This document shows, one piece after another, positions 1 through 19,481 of a DNA stretch of 64,000 nucleotides (the stretch's first letter is position 1; every line of letters begins with the position of its first letter). The stretch covers positions 11,404,574 through 11,468,573 of the forward strand of contig OY759269.1 of the NCBI GenBank assembly GCA_963662155.1. Reading direction: 5' to 3'. The notes below the pieces were generated by a model. It ran no database searches and had not been told where the DNA came from. It saw only the letters and a list, made by a program, of their open reading frames with translations. Origin of the DNA: Lamellibrachia columna (taxonomy: Eukaryota > Annelida > Polychaeta > Sabellida > Siboglinidae). Both the position numbers and the translations under genes were made by a program.

Positions 1-8186
<8,186 letters not shown>

Positions 8187-8472
8187 TCTACTCGTCTGGT
8201 CGACTGCCTCCCTGCCTGATATTAATAACACTAACTACACTACAACCACAATCAATGCTTGTCGGGCTCTGCTTCTGTGTGCAATCTGCACATAGGCAAA
8301 TCACGTGTTTTCGTGAGCACGGATGAATGGATGATTAAATAAATGGATGGACGAATGAATGAACCGAACGAAGGCTAGTGTGGTGGTCCACGACCTTCAA
8401 ACGGCAATGTAATGTATAGCAATAACTGCAGATTTGTTGCTTCTAGAAACGCCTCGTGAACGCCCCTTGGTG

Positions 8473-8478
8473 TATATA
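8473..8478 (-). promoter_or_regulatory. Possible TATA element of SLC13 copy A
   Basis: TATATA within a block conserved in arm C (GCTCTGCAGCCG before it, AAGGGGCGTTC after it), 287 bp upstream of the start codon. Conservation is seen; promoter function is inference. Confidence 0.3.
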
Positions 8479-8757
8479 ACGGCTGCAGAGCAGGTTACCA
8501 AGTGCTGTTACTTTGCATAAAGACTCAATAAAACTTTGACGTGTCGTCATATTGGGCCGTAGCAGTCAATGCATGCAATTCGTACGCGAGACTAGTAAGA
8601 CGACAACATATCGTAAGTAACCACTCTTACGTAGTATGTTGCCGTCAGCCACAACATTGGTGTCAGAAGTGTAAGAAATTCGTACGTCCACGCGTCTTAT
8701 CATAGGTTCACCGTGAAGAGTTGTGCAAATAAAGTTTAGACAACTTTTTTGCAATGT

Positions 8758-10127
8758 CCAATGTCATGTTGACTTTGTATGAATATTTGCGAGTTCCCGC
8801 TGTGCTAGTATTAGACAATGTCATGTTGACTTTGTATGAATATTTGTGAGTTCCCGCTGTGGTAGTATTATACAATGTCATGTTGACTTTGTATGAATAT
8901 TTGTGAGTTCCCGCTGTGCTAGTATTAGACAATGTCATGTTGACTTTGTATGAATATTTGTGAGTTCCCGCTGTGCTAGTATTAGACGATGTCATGTTGA
9001 CTTTGTATGAATATTTGTGAGTTCCCGCTGTGCTAGTATTAGACAATGTCATGTTGACTTTGTATGAATATTTGTGAGTTCCCGCTGTGCTAGTATTAGA
9101 CGGTGTCATGTTGACTTTGTATGAATATTTGAGAGTTCCCGCTGTGCTAGTATTAGACAATGTCATGTTGACTTTGTATGAATATTTGTGAGTTCCCGCT
9201 GTGCTAGTATTAGACGATGTCATGTTGACTTTGTATGAATATTTGCGAGTTCCCGCTGTGCTAGTATTAGACGATGTCATGTTGACTTTGTATGAATATT
9301 TGTGAGTTCCCGCTGTGCTAGTATTAGACAATGTCATGTTGACTTTGTATGAATATTTGTGAGTTCCCGCTGTGCTAGTATTAGACGATGTCATGTTGAC
9401 TTTGTATGAATATTTGCGAGTTCCCGCTGTGCTTGCATTAGACGGTGTCATGTTGACTTTGTATGAATATTTGCAAGTTTCCGCTGTGCTAGTATTATAC
9501 AATGTCATGTTGACATTGTATGAATATTTGTGAGTTCCCGCTGTGCTAGTATTAAACAATGTCATGTTGACTTTGTATGAATATTTGTGAGTTCCCGCTG
9601 TGCTAGTATTAGACAATGTCATGTCGACTTTGTTTGAATATTTGTGAGTTCCCGCTGTGCTAATATTAGACAATGTCATGTTGACTTTGTATGAATATTT
9701 GTGAGTTCCCGCTGTGCTAGCATTAGACAATGTCATGTTGCCTTTGTATGAATATTTGTGAGTTCCCGCTGTGCTAGCATTAGACAATGTCATGTTGACT
9801 TTGTATGAATATTTGTGAGTTCCCGCTGTGCTAGTATTATACAATGTCATGTCGACTTTGTTTGAATATTTGTGAGTTCCCGCTGTGCTAATATAATAGA
9901 CAATGTCATGTTGACTTTGTATGAATATTTGCGAGTTCCCGCTGTGCTAGTATTAGACGATGTCATGTTGCCTTTGTATGAATATTTGTGAGTTCCCGCT
10001 GTGCTAGCATTAGACAATGTCATGTTGACTTTGTATGAATATTTGTGAGTTCCCGCTGTGCTAGCATTAGACAATGTCATGTTGACTTTGTATGAATATT
10101 TGTGAGTTCCCGCTGTGCTATTAGACG
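8758..10127. repeat. 57-bp minisatellite, about 24 copies
   Basis: Unit starts AATGTCATGTTGACTTTGTA and ends CTAGTATTAGAC. Exactly one unit is present at the homologous place in arm B (18290-18355) and arm C (51680-51745), so the array arose in arm A alone. Because 57 is a multiple of three, long spurious reading frames cross it. Confidence 0.96.
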
Positions 10128-10712
10128 ACTTTCGTTCTGTTTATTCGCAAATTATTCTGAGAGGCAGCCAACAAGTCTTCCTAAACCGACCTCCGGCAGC
10201 GCCCATGACAACGATTACGCCTATACCTAACTGTCCTAAATTATTGACGAACGAGTTTCTTTAGAGTTGCTTCCAAATTTAGCACGTAGCATCCACCATT
10301 TTCAATATATAAAAGGGTGCGTTGGCGGCCACTTTGTTAAGGTCACACTAGGACTCTGTCAAATTGTTAATTATTAATTCGTTAATTATCTTGGCTTGAT
10401 TTCGCATATGAATATTCCATGATTGCATTATTAACGAACTCTTTGGGCATAACAACGCGCTAGCACATTTTGTAACAGCGTGTCACGAGCGAGTTCCGCT
10501 GACGGCTACAACGGTATCTTGTCGTCGTTGCCCGGTGATTTAGGTTGTCAGCCAATATTCGTTCAAACAAACGGCACATAGCTGGTAGTATGCTAATAAG
10601 GCGAGAGCTACATTTATACCGGATAACTGATATTTTAAGAAAACATATCCGCACGCCTAAAGTCGTAATGATTCTGCGTATGTTTTGACGTGGATGGTGC
10701 AAAAGATACGTT

Positions 10713-11220
<508 letters not shown>

Positions 11221-11943
11221 TGCCACGTGATCGCTAGCACTATCTAGAAAGCGAAAATGATTAGTTGCAGCAACCTGTGCCACAGGGTTCGCTAGAAAGT
11301 AAAAGATCTAATGTATTAGTGCCTCGGGTTGGTAAATGTATATCCTGGGTTAGAGCATGTTCAGTTATGCAATCAATGAAACAATTGTATGGGTGAGTCC
11401 TGGGGAAAACGTGTGTTATACCAGTTAATGAGGGGCAAGTTAATAATTATAATCAAGGATGTTATTGGTGTTCCTAAGACAATGCGTTATAAAGGTCACT
11501 GCAATTTGGTGGTAAACGCACAACATTCGAATACACGTGGCAATCTTAAGGACTACATTCGGCTTCAGCTGTGCTGAGGGTTTCAGGAAGACATACGCGG
11601 ACGGGGTTTAAATCGTGTTTACAGAAGACGGCCACACCTACTCCAGTACGACTATTTCTATCACGACAAAATAGGTTCGACTAAATATTTCACTGATGTA
11701 TCGGAAAAGGATAGATGTGTTTCAACAAATGATAGTATCGCATATTCAACAGTGTTAAGGACAATTTCGAGTGCAATCGTTTTGTTGCGAATACTGCGAG
11801 CATTGGCATAGTAAACTTTGCATTCATTACAACAGTAAACTCTGCATTCATTACAACAGTAAACTTTGCATTTATTTACAACAGTGTCCAAATGGTCGGA
11901 TGTGTTGCGAGTGTTTAGTCAGTTCCAATGTGTGGTTGGACTC

Positions 11944-12322
11944 GCTCTGTTCGTGAATCGCTTCGCGTGCGGGGGCGGCTGACGGTTGTCGCTCTGTTCG
12001 TGAATCGCTTCGCGTGCGGGGGCGGCTGACGGTTGTCGCTCTGTTCGTGAATCGCTTCGCGTGCGGGGGCGGCTGACGGTTGTCGCTCTGTTCGTGAATC
12101 GCTTCGCGTGCGGGGGCGGCTGACGGTTGTCGCTCTGTTCGTGAATCGCTTCGCGTGCGGGGGCGGCTGACGGTTGTCGCTCTGTTCGTGAATCGCTTCG
12201 CGTGCGGGGGCGGCTGACGGTTGTCGCTCTGTTCGTGAATCGCTTCGCGTGCGGGGGCGGCTGACGGTTGTCGCTCTGTTCGTGAATCGCTTCGCGTGCG
12301 GGGGCGGCTGACGGTTGTCGCT
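11944..12322. repeat. 47-bp minisatellite, 8 copies
   Basis: Unit starts GCTCTGTTCGTGAATCGCTT. A single unit is present in arm C (50255-50310), where it encodes part of the LINE ORF2 leader (PPPHAKRFTNRA). The copies are nearly identical, so the amplification is recent. Confidence 0.95.
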
Positions 12323-12325
12323 GCT

Positions 12326-12752
12326 GTGCGTCGACCACTGACAGCAGCTTTCCAGGATGAGTAGGTCGACTGGCTGTAGCGGGCAGTGTGTGTCGACCAC
12401 TGACAGCAGCTTTCCAGGATGAATAGGTCGACTGGCTGTAGCGGGCAGTGTGTGTCGACCACTGACAGCAGCTTTCCAGGATGAGTAGGTCGACTGGCTG
12501 TAGCGGGCAGTGTGTGTCGACCACTGACAGCAGCTTTCCAGGATGACTGGCTGTAGCGGGCGGTGTGTGTCGACCACTGACAGCAGCTTTCCAAGATGAG
12601 TAGGTCGACTGGCTGTAGCGGGCGGTGTGTGTCGACCACTGACAGCAGCTTTCCAGGATGAGTAGGTCGACTGGCTGTAGCGGGCGGTGTGTGTCGACCA
12701 CTGACAGCAGCTTTCCATTATGAGTAGGTCGACTTGCTGTAGCGGGCGGTGG
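12326..12752. repeat. 62-bp minisatellite, about 7 copies (arm A)
   Basis: Unit contains GTCGACCACTGACAGCAGCT and GTCGACTGGCTGTAGCGGGC. One copy carries an 8-base deletion near 12546. The same unit is repeated about 29 times at 48453-50252 in arm C. Confidence 0.95.
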
Positions 12753-12949
12753 TCTTCCAATCTACACGGTCTACGTTACGTTCAGCGTCACGTAGGACGT
12801 GTCGTAGCTCAAAGTTCTCGCTTCCGGAGCTGTACACACATTTTGCGATGTTGTCTTGGTCAAACGTTTCGTGGGTTGCTCCATAGTAGAGGATGTCGCT
12901 GTGTTCCTGGGTCTCTTTTGGCAACAATGGCCCGAAGGATACTCTGTTG

Positions 12950-13110
12950 TTAAGTTAGAGTTGCTTCTAAACGTTTGTTGTTTGTTGGAATAATTATACC
13001 TTGACATACATTTGCAGCTTCTTCATCATCATATGAAAGCTGATCACGTATGCTTACCAGTGTCGTGTTTCAAGTTATAGCAATGCACAGTTAATTCGTT
13101 AACAACATCA
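12950..13110 (-). repeat. Inverted repeat, left copy
   Basis: Begins GTTAAGTTAGAGTTGCTTCT and continues through GCAGCTTCTTCATCATCATA. It is matched inverted at 16922-17085, with a third copy at 47330-47465. It abruptly truncates the LINE ORF1 tail. Its ends resemble transposon termini but no target duplication is seen. Confidence 0.8.
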
Positions 13111-13145
13111 TCATACACTCTTCTGGAGATCTCCGTCCGTGATTA

Positions 13146-13680
13146 TGCCCATCCGTAACATTGTCACACACTGTTTGTGCCATCCGTAACATTGTCACAC
13201 ATTGTTTGTGCCATCCGTGACATTGTCACACACTGTTTGTGCCCATCCGTGACATTGTCACACACTGTTTGTGCCCATCCCTGACATTGTCACACACTGT
13301 TTATGCCCATCCGTGACATTGTCACACACTGTTTGTGCCAATCCGTGACATTGTTATACATTGTTTATTAAATTGATATATCATCTTATTATTATTATTA
13401 TTATTATTATGACTCTGATAATCTGTGCCCATTCATGACATCGTCACACACTGTTTGTGCCCATCCGTGACATTGTCACACACTGTTTGTGCCCATCCGT
13501 GACATTGTCACACACTGTTTGTGCCCATCCCTGACATTGTCACACACTGTTTGTGCCCATCCGTGACATTGTCACACACTGTTTGTGCCAATCCGTGACA
13601 TTGTCACACACTGTTTGTGCCCATCCGTGACATTGTCACAAACTGTTTGTGCCAATCCGTGACGTTGTTATACATTGTTT
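13146..13680. repeat. 32-bp minisatellite in two blocks
   Basis: Unit GTGACATTGTCACACACTGT plus TTGTGCCCATCC. Two blocks (13146-13375 and 13428-13680) each end in the same (ATT)n-containing spacer, so about 300 bp was duplicated as a higher-order unit. It contains the palindrome GTGACATTGTCAC. It is homologous, inverted, to 46767-47300. Confidence 0.93.
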
Positions 13681-13727
13681 ATTAAATTGATATATCATCT
13701 TATTATTATTATTATTATTATGACTCT

Positions 13728-16611
13728 GATAATCAATCACACGACCATTTTCCCACTCAACGTCTTTCTGATATCAGGAGAGGAAGGGTAGAGGTGAATT
13801 TGGTGAGTATACAACTACAGCACACTGTGACAACAAATACAGTACAAACTGTTGTGATGACCCAGGCCTCACAGACCACAGCCTCACAGAAAACAGTACC
13901 ACTCCAGCACATTGCCCCAAATACGCCTACTGTGGTAGCTGCTTCGGTAATCAAAGCTTCACAAACCTCGGTGCACAGTGTGAGCGTCTATTGCTATTAT
14001 TCTGGTGGCACGGGACACATGTCTCGCGATTGCAACACGCTCAGGAGGGCCAAACGTTTGTGTTACGGGTGCGCCGGCAACGGACATTTCTTGCTTGAAT
14101 GTCCGGGTCGTTACTCACCGCAACGGAAGCAACGACGTCCGAGAAGGACTGCCTCTTACTCACATCAATGCGGTCGGAGATATTCCCCAGTGACGTCGGG
14201 CTACACGAGTGACCCAGAAAACATTACACCATCCTGAAAGAGACATGATGTCTCCTTGATGGCCATTGAAGCAGACTGAAGTGGCGCCGTCTAGTGTAGT
14301 AAGCAACTCTGAGACAACCAGTGCAGCTACAATAAATCAGGTGCGAGCGTTGACAGACATTGGTTCTTTTCGAACCCCACCTACTGGGTTTGGGGCTGTC
14401 TCAACCCATTCATGGGCGCTGAAGACGGCGGACAGCAGTCCCCGTACTTCCCACACCGTAAGTAGTCCAGCCAGTGCAAAGACGGCGGACAGTAGTCCCC
14501 GCACCTCCCACACCGTAAGTAGTCCAGCCAGTGCGAAGACGGCGGACAGTAGTCCCCGCACTTCCCACACCGTAAGTAGTCCAGCCAGTGCAAAGACGGC
14601 GGACAGTAGTCCCCGCACATCCCACACCGTAAGTAGTCCAGCCAGTGCGAAGACGGCTGACAGTAGTCCCCGCACTTCCCACACCGTAAGTAGTCCAGCC
14701 AGTGCGAAGACGGCTGACAGTAGTCCCCGCACATCCCACCCCGTAAGTAGTCCAGCCAGTGCGAAGACGGCTGACAGTAGTCCCCGCACTTCCCACACCG
14801 TAAGTAGTCCAGCCAGTGCGAAGACGGCTGACAGTAGTCCACGCACATCCCACACCGTAAGTAGTCCAGCCAGTGCGAAGACGGCGGACACTAGTCCCCG
14901 CACTTCCCACACCGTAAGTAGTCCAGCCAGTGCGAAGACGGCTGACAGTAGTCCCCGCACTACCCACACCGTAAGTAGTCCAGCCAGTGCGAAGACGGCG
15001 GACAATAGTCCCCGCACTTCCCACACCGTAAGTAGTCCAGCCAGTGCGAAGACGGCTGACAGTAGTCCCCGCACTTCCCACACCGTAAGTAGTCCAGTCA
15101 GTGCGAAGACGGCGGACAGTAGTCCCCGCACTTCTCACACCGTAAGTAGTCCAGCCAGTGCGACGACGGCTGACAGTAGTCCCCGCACTTCCCACACCGT
15201 AAGTAGTCCTGCCAGTGCGAAGACGGCTGACAGTAGTCCCCGCACTTCCCACACCGTAAGTAGTCCAGCCAGTGCGAAGACGGCTGACAGTAGTCCCCGC
15301 ACTTCCCACACCGTAAGTAGTCCAGCCAGTGCGAAGACGGCTGACAGTAGTCCCCGCACTTCCCACACCGTAAGTAGTCCAGTCAGTGCAAAGACGACGG
15401 ACAGCAGTCCCCGCACTTCCCACACCGTAAGTAGTCCAGTCAGTGCAAAGACGGCTGACAGTAGTCCCCGCACTTCCCACACCGTAAGTAGTCCAGCCAG
15501 TGCGAAGACGGCTGACAGTAGTCCCCGCACTTCCCACACCGTAAGTAGTCCAGTCAGTGCAAAGACGGCTGACAGTAGTCCCCGCACTTCCCACACCGTA
15601 AGTAGTCCAGCCAGTGCAAAGACGGCTGACAGTAGTCCCCGCACTTCCCACACCGTAAGTAGTCCAGCCAGTGCGAAGACGGCTGACAGTAGTCCCCGCA
15701 CTTCCCACACCGTAAGTAGTCCAGCCAGTGCGAAGACGGCGAACAGTAGTCCCCGCACTTCCCACACCGTAAGTAGTCCAGCCAGTGCGAAGACGGCTGA
15801 CAGTAGTCCCCGCACTTCCCACACCGTAAGTAGTCCAGCCAGTGCGAAGACGGCTGACAGTAGTCCCCGCACTTCCCACACCGTAAGTAGTCCAGTCAGT
15901 GCAAAGACGACGGACAGCATTCCCAGCACTTCCCACACCGTAAGTAGTCCAGTCAGTGCGAAGACGGCGGACAGTAGTCCCCGCACTTCCCACACCGTAA
16001 GTAGTCCAGCCAGTGCGAAGACGGTTGACAGTAGTCCCCGCACTTCCCACACCGTAAGTAGTCCAGTCAGTGCGAAGACGGCGGACAGTAGTCCCCGCAC
16101 TTCCCACACCGTAAGTAGTCCAGTCAGTGCGAAGACGGCGGACAGTAGTCCCCGCACTTCCCACACCGTAAGTAGTCCAGTCAGTGCGAAGACGGCGGAC
16201 AGTAGTCCCCGCACTTCCCACACCGTAAGTAGTCCAGACAGTGCGAAGACGGCGAACAGTAGTCCCCGCACTTCCCACACCGTAAGTAGTCCAGCCAGTG
16301 CGAAGACGGCTGACAGTAGTCCCCGCACTTCCCACACCGTAAGTAGTCCAGTCAGTGCGAAGACGGCGGACAGTAGTCCCCGCACTTCCCACACCGTAAG
16401 TAGTCCAGTCAGTGCGAAGACGGCGGACAGTAGTCTTCAGATTCGACACGAGATTGGTCTGCCACTGCTGGTTCCTCAAACGAAGAAGCAGCCTCTCTTG
16501 AATCGGGTTCTCACCAATTTGTGCAGGATGTACGCACCCTGTTCCGACAACCATTGTTCGGCGGTTGTTTTCGATGCGCGCGCGACGCATCCCAAAGCGC
16601 GCTCTGATTAG
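13728..16611 (+). pseudogene. CCHC zinc-knuckle (Gag/ORF1-like) protein with expanded repeat, arm A copy
   Basis: Frame from about 13728 to 14236 encodes a Gln/Thr-rich stretch, then two zinc knuckles near 13990-14110. The first is damaged (CYYSGGTGHMSRDC, second Cys replaced by Ser); the second is intact (CYGCAGNGHFLLEC). After a stop at 14234-14236, a second frame (14266-16611) encodes a short linker and about 35 copies of a 19-residue repeat (unit contains TADSSPRTSHTVSSP). The N-terminal part found in the arm C copy is absent, replaced by the 32-bp array. Zinc knuckles of this type bind nucleic acid in retrotransposon Gag or ORF1 proteins. It runs divergently from the LINE remnant on its left. 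Element family not recognised. Confidence 0.65.
14418..16434. repeat. 57-bp minisatellite in the zinc-knuckle frame, about 35 copies
   Basis: Unit contains CACCGTAAGTAGTCCAGCCA and ACGGCGGACAGTAGTCCCCG. The unit lacks stop codons in several frames on both strands. Arm C has no array at the corresponding point (45600-45640). Every unit carries a GTAAGT that resembles a splice donor. Confidence 0.96.
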
Positions 16612-16905
16612 CTCACTCATTATCATCACTCAATATCATCAATCTTTGTCACCGCCAAATGCTGCAGCTGCCTGTGTTTGTTCATTCCTGCTGCCCGTTT
16701 CTCCCCGACAAGCACAGACAACTGTTCATGGTAATTTGGCTGCTGTACTCCGACATTGCGCTGTGTAGCGCGGCTTGTCTGAGAAACTTCCACAGTGAAT
16801 CATCTCTAAGATTTCAGATAGTGTTGGGCGACATTAGGCGGCAACGTAATCGGAAGTAGTGACCTCGATACTTCATCGCGTGCCCAGCCGTATTTTGTTG
16901 GATCC
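16436..16905. other. Junction region between arms A and B
   Basis: Continuation of the second zinc-knuckle frame to 16611, then sequence with no recognised domain. No homologous block is seen in arm C. The arm B homology starts at about 16905. Confidence 0.5.
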
Positions 16906-16921
16906 AAAGTTGATGACAATG

Positions 16922-17085
16922 TCGTTAACAAATTAACTGTGTATTACTATGACTTGTAACGCGATACTGGTGAGCATTCTTGATCACCTTTCATATGATG
17001 ATGAAGAAGCTGCAAATATCAGTCATGGTATGATTATTCCAACAAACAACAAACGTTTTGAAGCAACTCTAACTTAACACATTCC
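16922..17085 (+). repeat. Inverted repeat, right copy
   Basis: Reverse complement of 12950-13110 with roughly 10-20% differences by eye. Together with the longer arms it makes the 13-17 kb stretch the spacer of a large palindrome. Confidence 0.8.
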
Positions 17086-17131
17086 AGAGCTACTGCGCTG
17101 CCGATTCAGACTGCAATTGTTTCGACATGTC

Positions 17132-17840
17132 GCACCCGTCGCTAGTAGTAGAAGTAGTAGTAGCCTACACCACTGCGGTACAATGTGTTCAGTGCGTTCA
17201 GCACCCGTCGCTAGTAGTAGAAGTAGTAGTAGCCTACTCCACTGCGGTACAATGTGTTCAGTGCGTTCAGCACCCGTCGCTAGTAGTAGAAGTAGTAGTA
17301 GCCTACACCATTGCGGTACAATGCGTTCAGTGCGTTCAGCACCCGTCGCTAGTAGTAGAAGTAGTAGTAGCCTACATCACTGCGGTACAATGTGTTCAGT
17401 GCGTTCAGCACCCGTCGCTAGTAGTAGAAGTAGTAGTAGCCTACACCATTGCGGTACAATGCGTTCAGTGCGTTCAGCACCCGTCGCTAGTAGTAGAAGT
17501 AGTAGTAGCCTACACCATTGCGGTACAATGCGTTCAGTGCGTTCAGCACCCGTCGCTAGTAGTAGAAGTAGTAGTAGCCTACACCATTGCGGTACAATGC
17601 GTTCAGTGCGTTCAGCACCCGTCGCTAGTAGTAGAAGTAGTAGTAGCCTACACCATTGCGGTACAATGCGTTCAGTGCGTTCAGCACCCGTCGCTAGTAG
17701 TAGAAGTAGTAGTAGCCTACACCATTGCGGTACAATGCGTTCGGTGCGTTCAGCACACGTCGCTAGTAGTAGAAGTAGTAGTAGCCTACACCATTGCGGT
17801 ACAATGCGTTCAGTGCGTTCGGCACCCGTCGCTAGTAGTA
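17132..17840. repeat. 69-bp minisatellite, about 10 copies
   Basis: Unit begins CGCTAGTAGTAGAAGTAGTA and includes GCGTTCAGTGCGTTCAGCAC. Arm B only. It is flanked on the right by the LINE remnant at 17860-17980. Confidence 0.95.
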
Positions 17841-18446
17841 ATCGCACCTTGCGTGCGTTCAGTCAATTGAAACCGCGTGATTCTGTCAGGCTCGACAAAC
17901 AGTTGATAGTCTGATGACTTGTTTGAATGAATGGGCTTTGCATTTGACGATATGGGGCAAGGTACCTCCCGTTGTAGCCGTCAGCTAATGCAATCACAGA
18001 ATATTCGTATGTGAAATTAAGCCAAGAAATTAATAAACTAACAATATGAAAGAGTCCTAGTGCGACCTTAACAAAAGTGGCCACCAACACACCCTTTTAC
18101 AAATTGAAAATGGCGAATGCTACGTGCAAGATTTGGAAGCAACTCTAAAGAAACTCGTTCGTCAATAATTTTGACAGTTAGGTATAGATAGGCGTAATCG
18201 TTGTCATGGGCGCTGCCGGAGGTCGGGTTTAGGAAGACTTGTTTGCTGCCTCTCAGAATAATTTCCGGATAAACAGAAACGACCAGTGTCTAATACTAGC
18301 ACAGCGGGAACTCGCAAATATTCGTACAAAGTTAAAATGACATTGGACATTGCGACAAAGTTGTTGAATCTTTATTTGCACAACTGTTCACGGTGAACCT
18401 ATGATAAGACGCGTGGACGTACTTATTTCTTACACTTCTGACACCA

Positions 18447-19370
18447 ATGTTGTGGAAGACGGCAACATACTACGTAAGAGTGGTTACTTACGATATGTTG
18501 TCGTCTTCCTAGTCACGTACTAAATGTTGTGGATGACGGCAACATACTACGTAAGAGTGGTTACTTACGATATGTTGTCATCCTCCTAGTCACGTACTAA
18601 ATGTTGTGGAAGACGGCAACATACTACGTAAGAGTGGTTACTTACGATATGTTGTCATCCTCCTAGTCACGTACTAAATGTTGTGGAAGACGGCAACATA
18701 CTACGTAAGAGTGGTTACTTACGATATGTTGTCATCCTCCTAGTCACGTACTAAATGTTGTGCATGACGGCAACATACTACGTAAGAGTGGTTACTTACG
18801 ATATGTTGTCATCCTCCTAGTCACGTACTAAATGTTGTGGATGACGGCAACATACTACGTAAGAGTGGTTACGTACGATATGTTGTCATCCTCCTAGTCA
18901 CGTACTAAATGTTGTGGAAGACGGCAACATACTACGTAAGAGTGGTTACTTACGATATGTTGTCATCCTCCTAGTCACGTACTAAATGTTGTGCATGACG
19001 GCAACATACTACGTAAGAGTGGTTACTTACGATATGTTGTCATCCTCCTAGTCACGTACTAAATGTTGTGGAAGACGGCAACATACTACGTAAGAGTGGT
19101 TACTTACGATATGTTGTCATCCTCCTAGTCACGTACTAAATGTTGTGCATGACGGCAACATACTACGTAAGAGTGGTTACTTACGATATGTTGTCATCCT
19201 CCTAGTCACGTACTAAATGTTGTGGAAGACGGCAACATACTACGTAAGAGTGGTTACTTACGATATGTTGTCATCCTCCTAGTCACGTACTAAATGTTGT
19301 GGATGACGGCAACATACTACGTAAGAGTAGTTACTTACGATATGTTGTCATCCTCCTAGTCACGTACTAA
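18447..19370. repeat. 77-bp minisatellite, exactly 12 copies, hairpin-forming
   Basis: 924 bp, which is 12 x 77. Each unit holds arms CAACATACTACGTAAG and CTTACGATATGTTG around an 8-base loop, so every copy can fold into an imperfect hairpin. One copy only in arm A (about 8580-8665) and arm C (51830-51910). Confidence 0.96.
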
Positions 19371-19481
19371 ATGCATGCATTGACTGCTACCGCTACGGGC
19401 CAATACGACGACACGTCAACGTTTCTTCGCGGGTCTTTGTGCAAAGTAACATCAATTGGTAACTGCTCTGCATCCCTTATA

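Noticed and set aside
8708..10080. A 380-codon minus-strand frame of STAGTHKYSYKVNMTLSN-type repeats
   Set aside because: It comes from the 57-bp array, which is single copy in arms B and C, where no frame exists.
14266..16611. A 781-codon plus-strand frame and 739- and 419-codon minus-strand frames
   Set aside because: All are created by a 57-bp repeat that lacks stops in several frames. Only the short zinc-knuckle part upstream has protein-family support, so the array-derived residues are described as a repeat.
17117..17914. A 265-codon Ser/Val/Arg-rich frame
   Set aside because: It is the 69-bp array (23 codons per unit) with no domain or homologue in the other arms.
18447..19370. CRISPR array
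   Set aside because: Units are contiguous with no variable spacers, and the genome is eukaryotic. The same applies to the 25-, 32- and 62-bp arrays.
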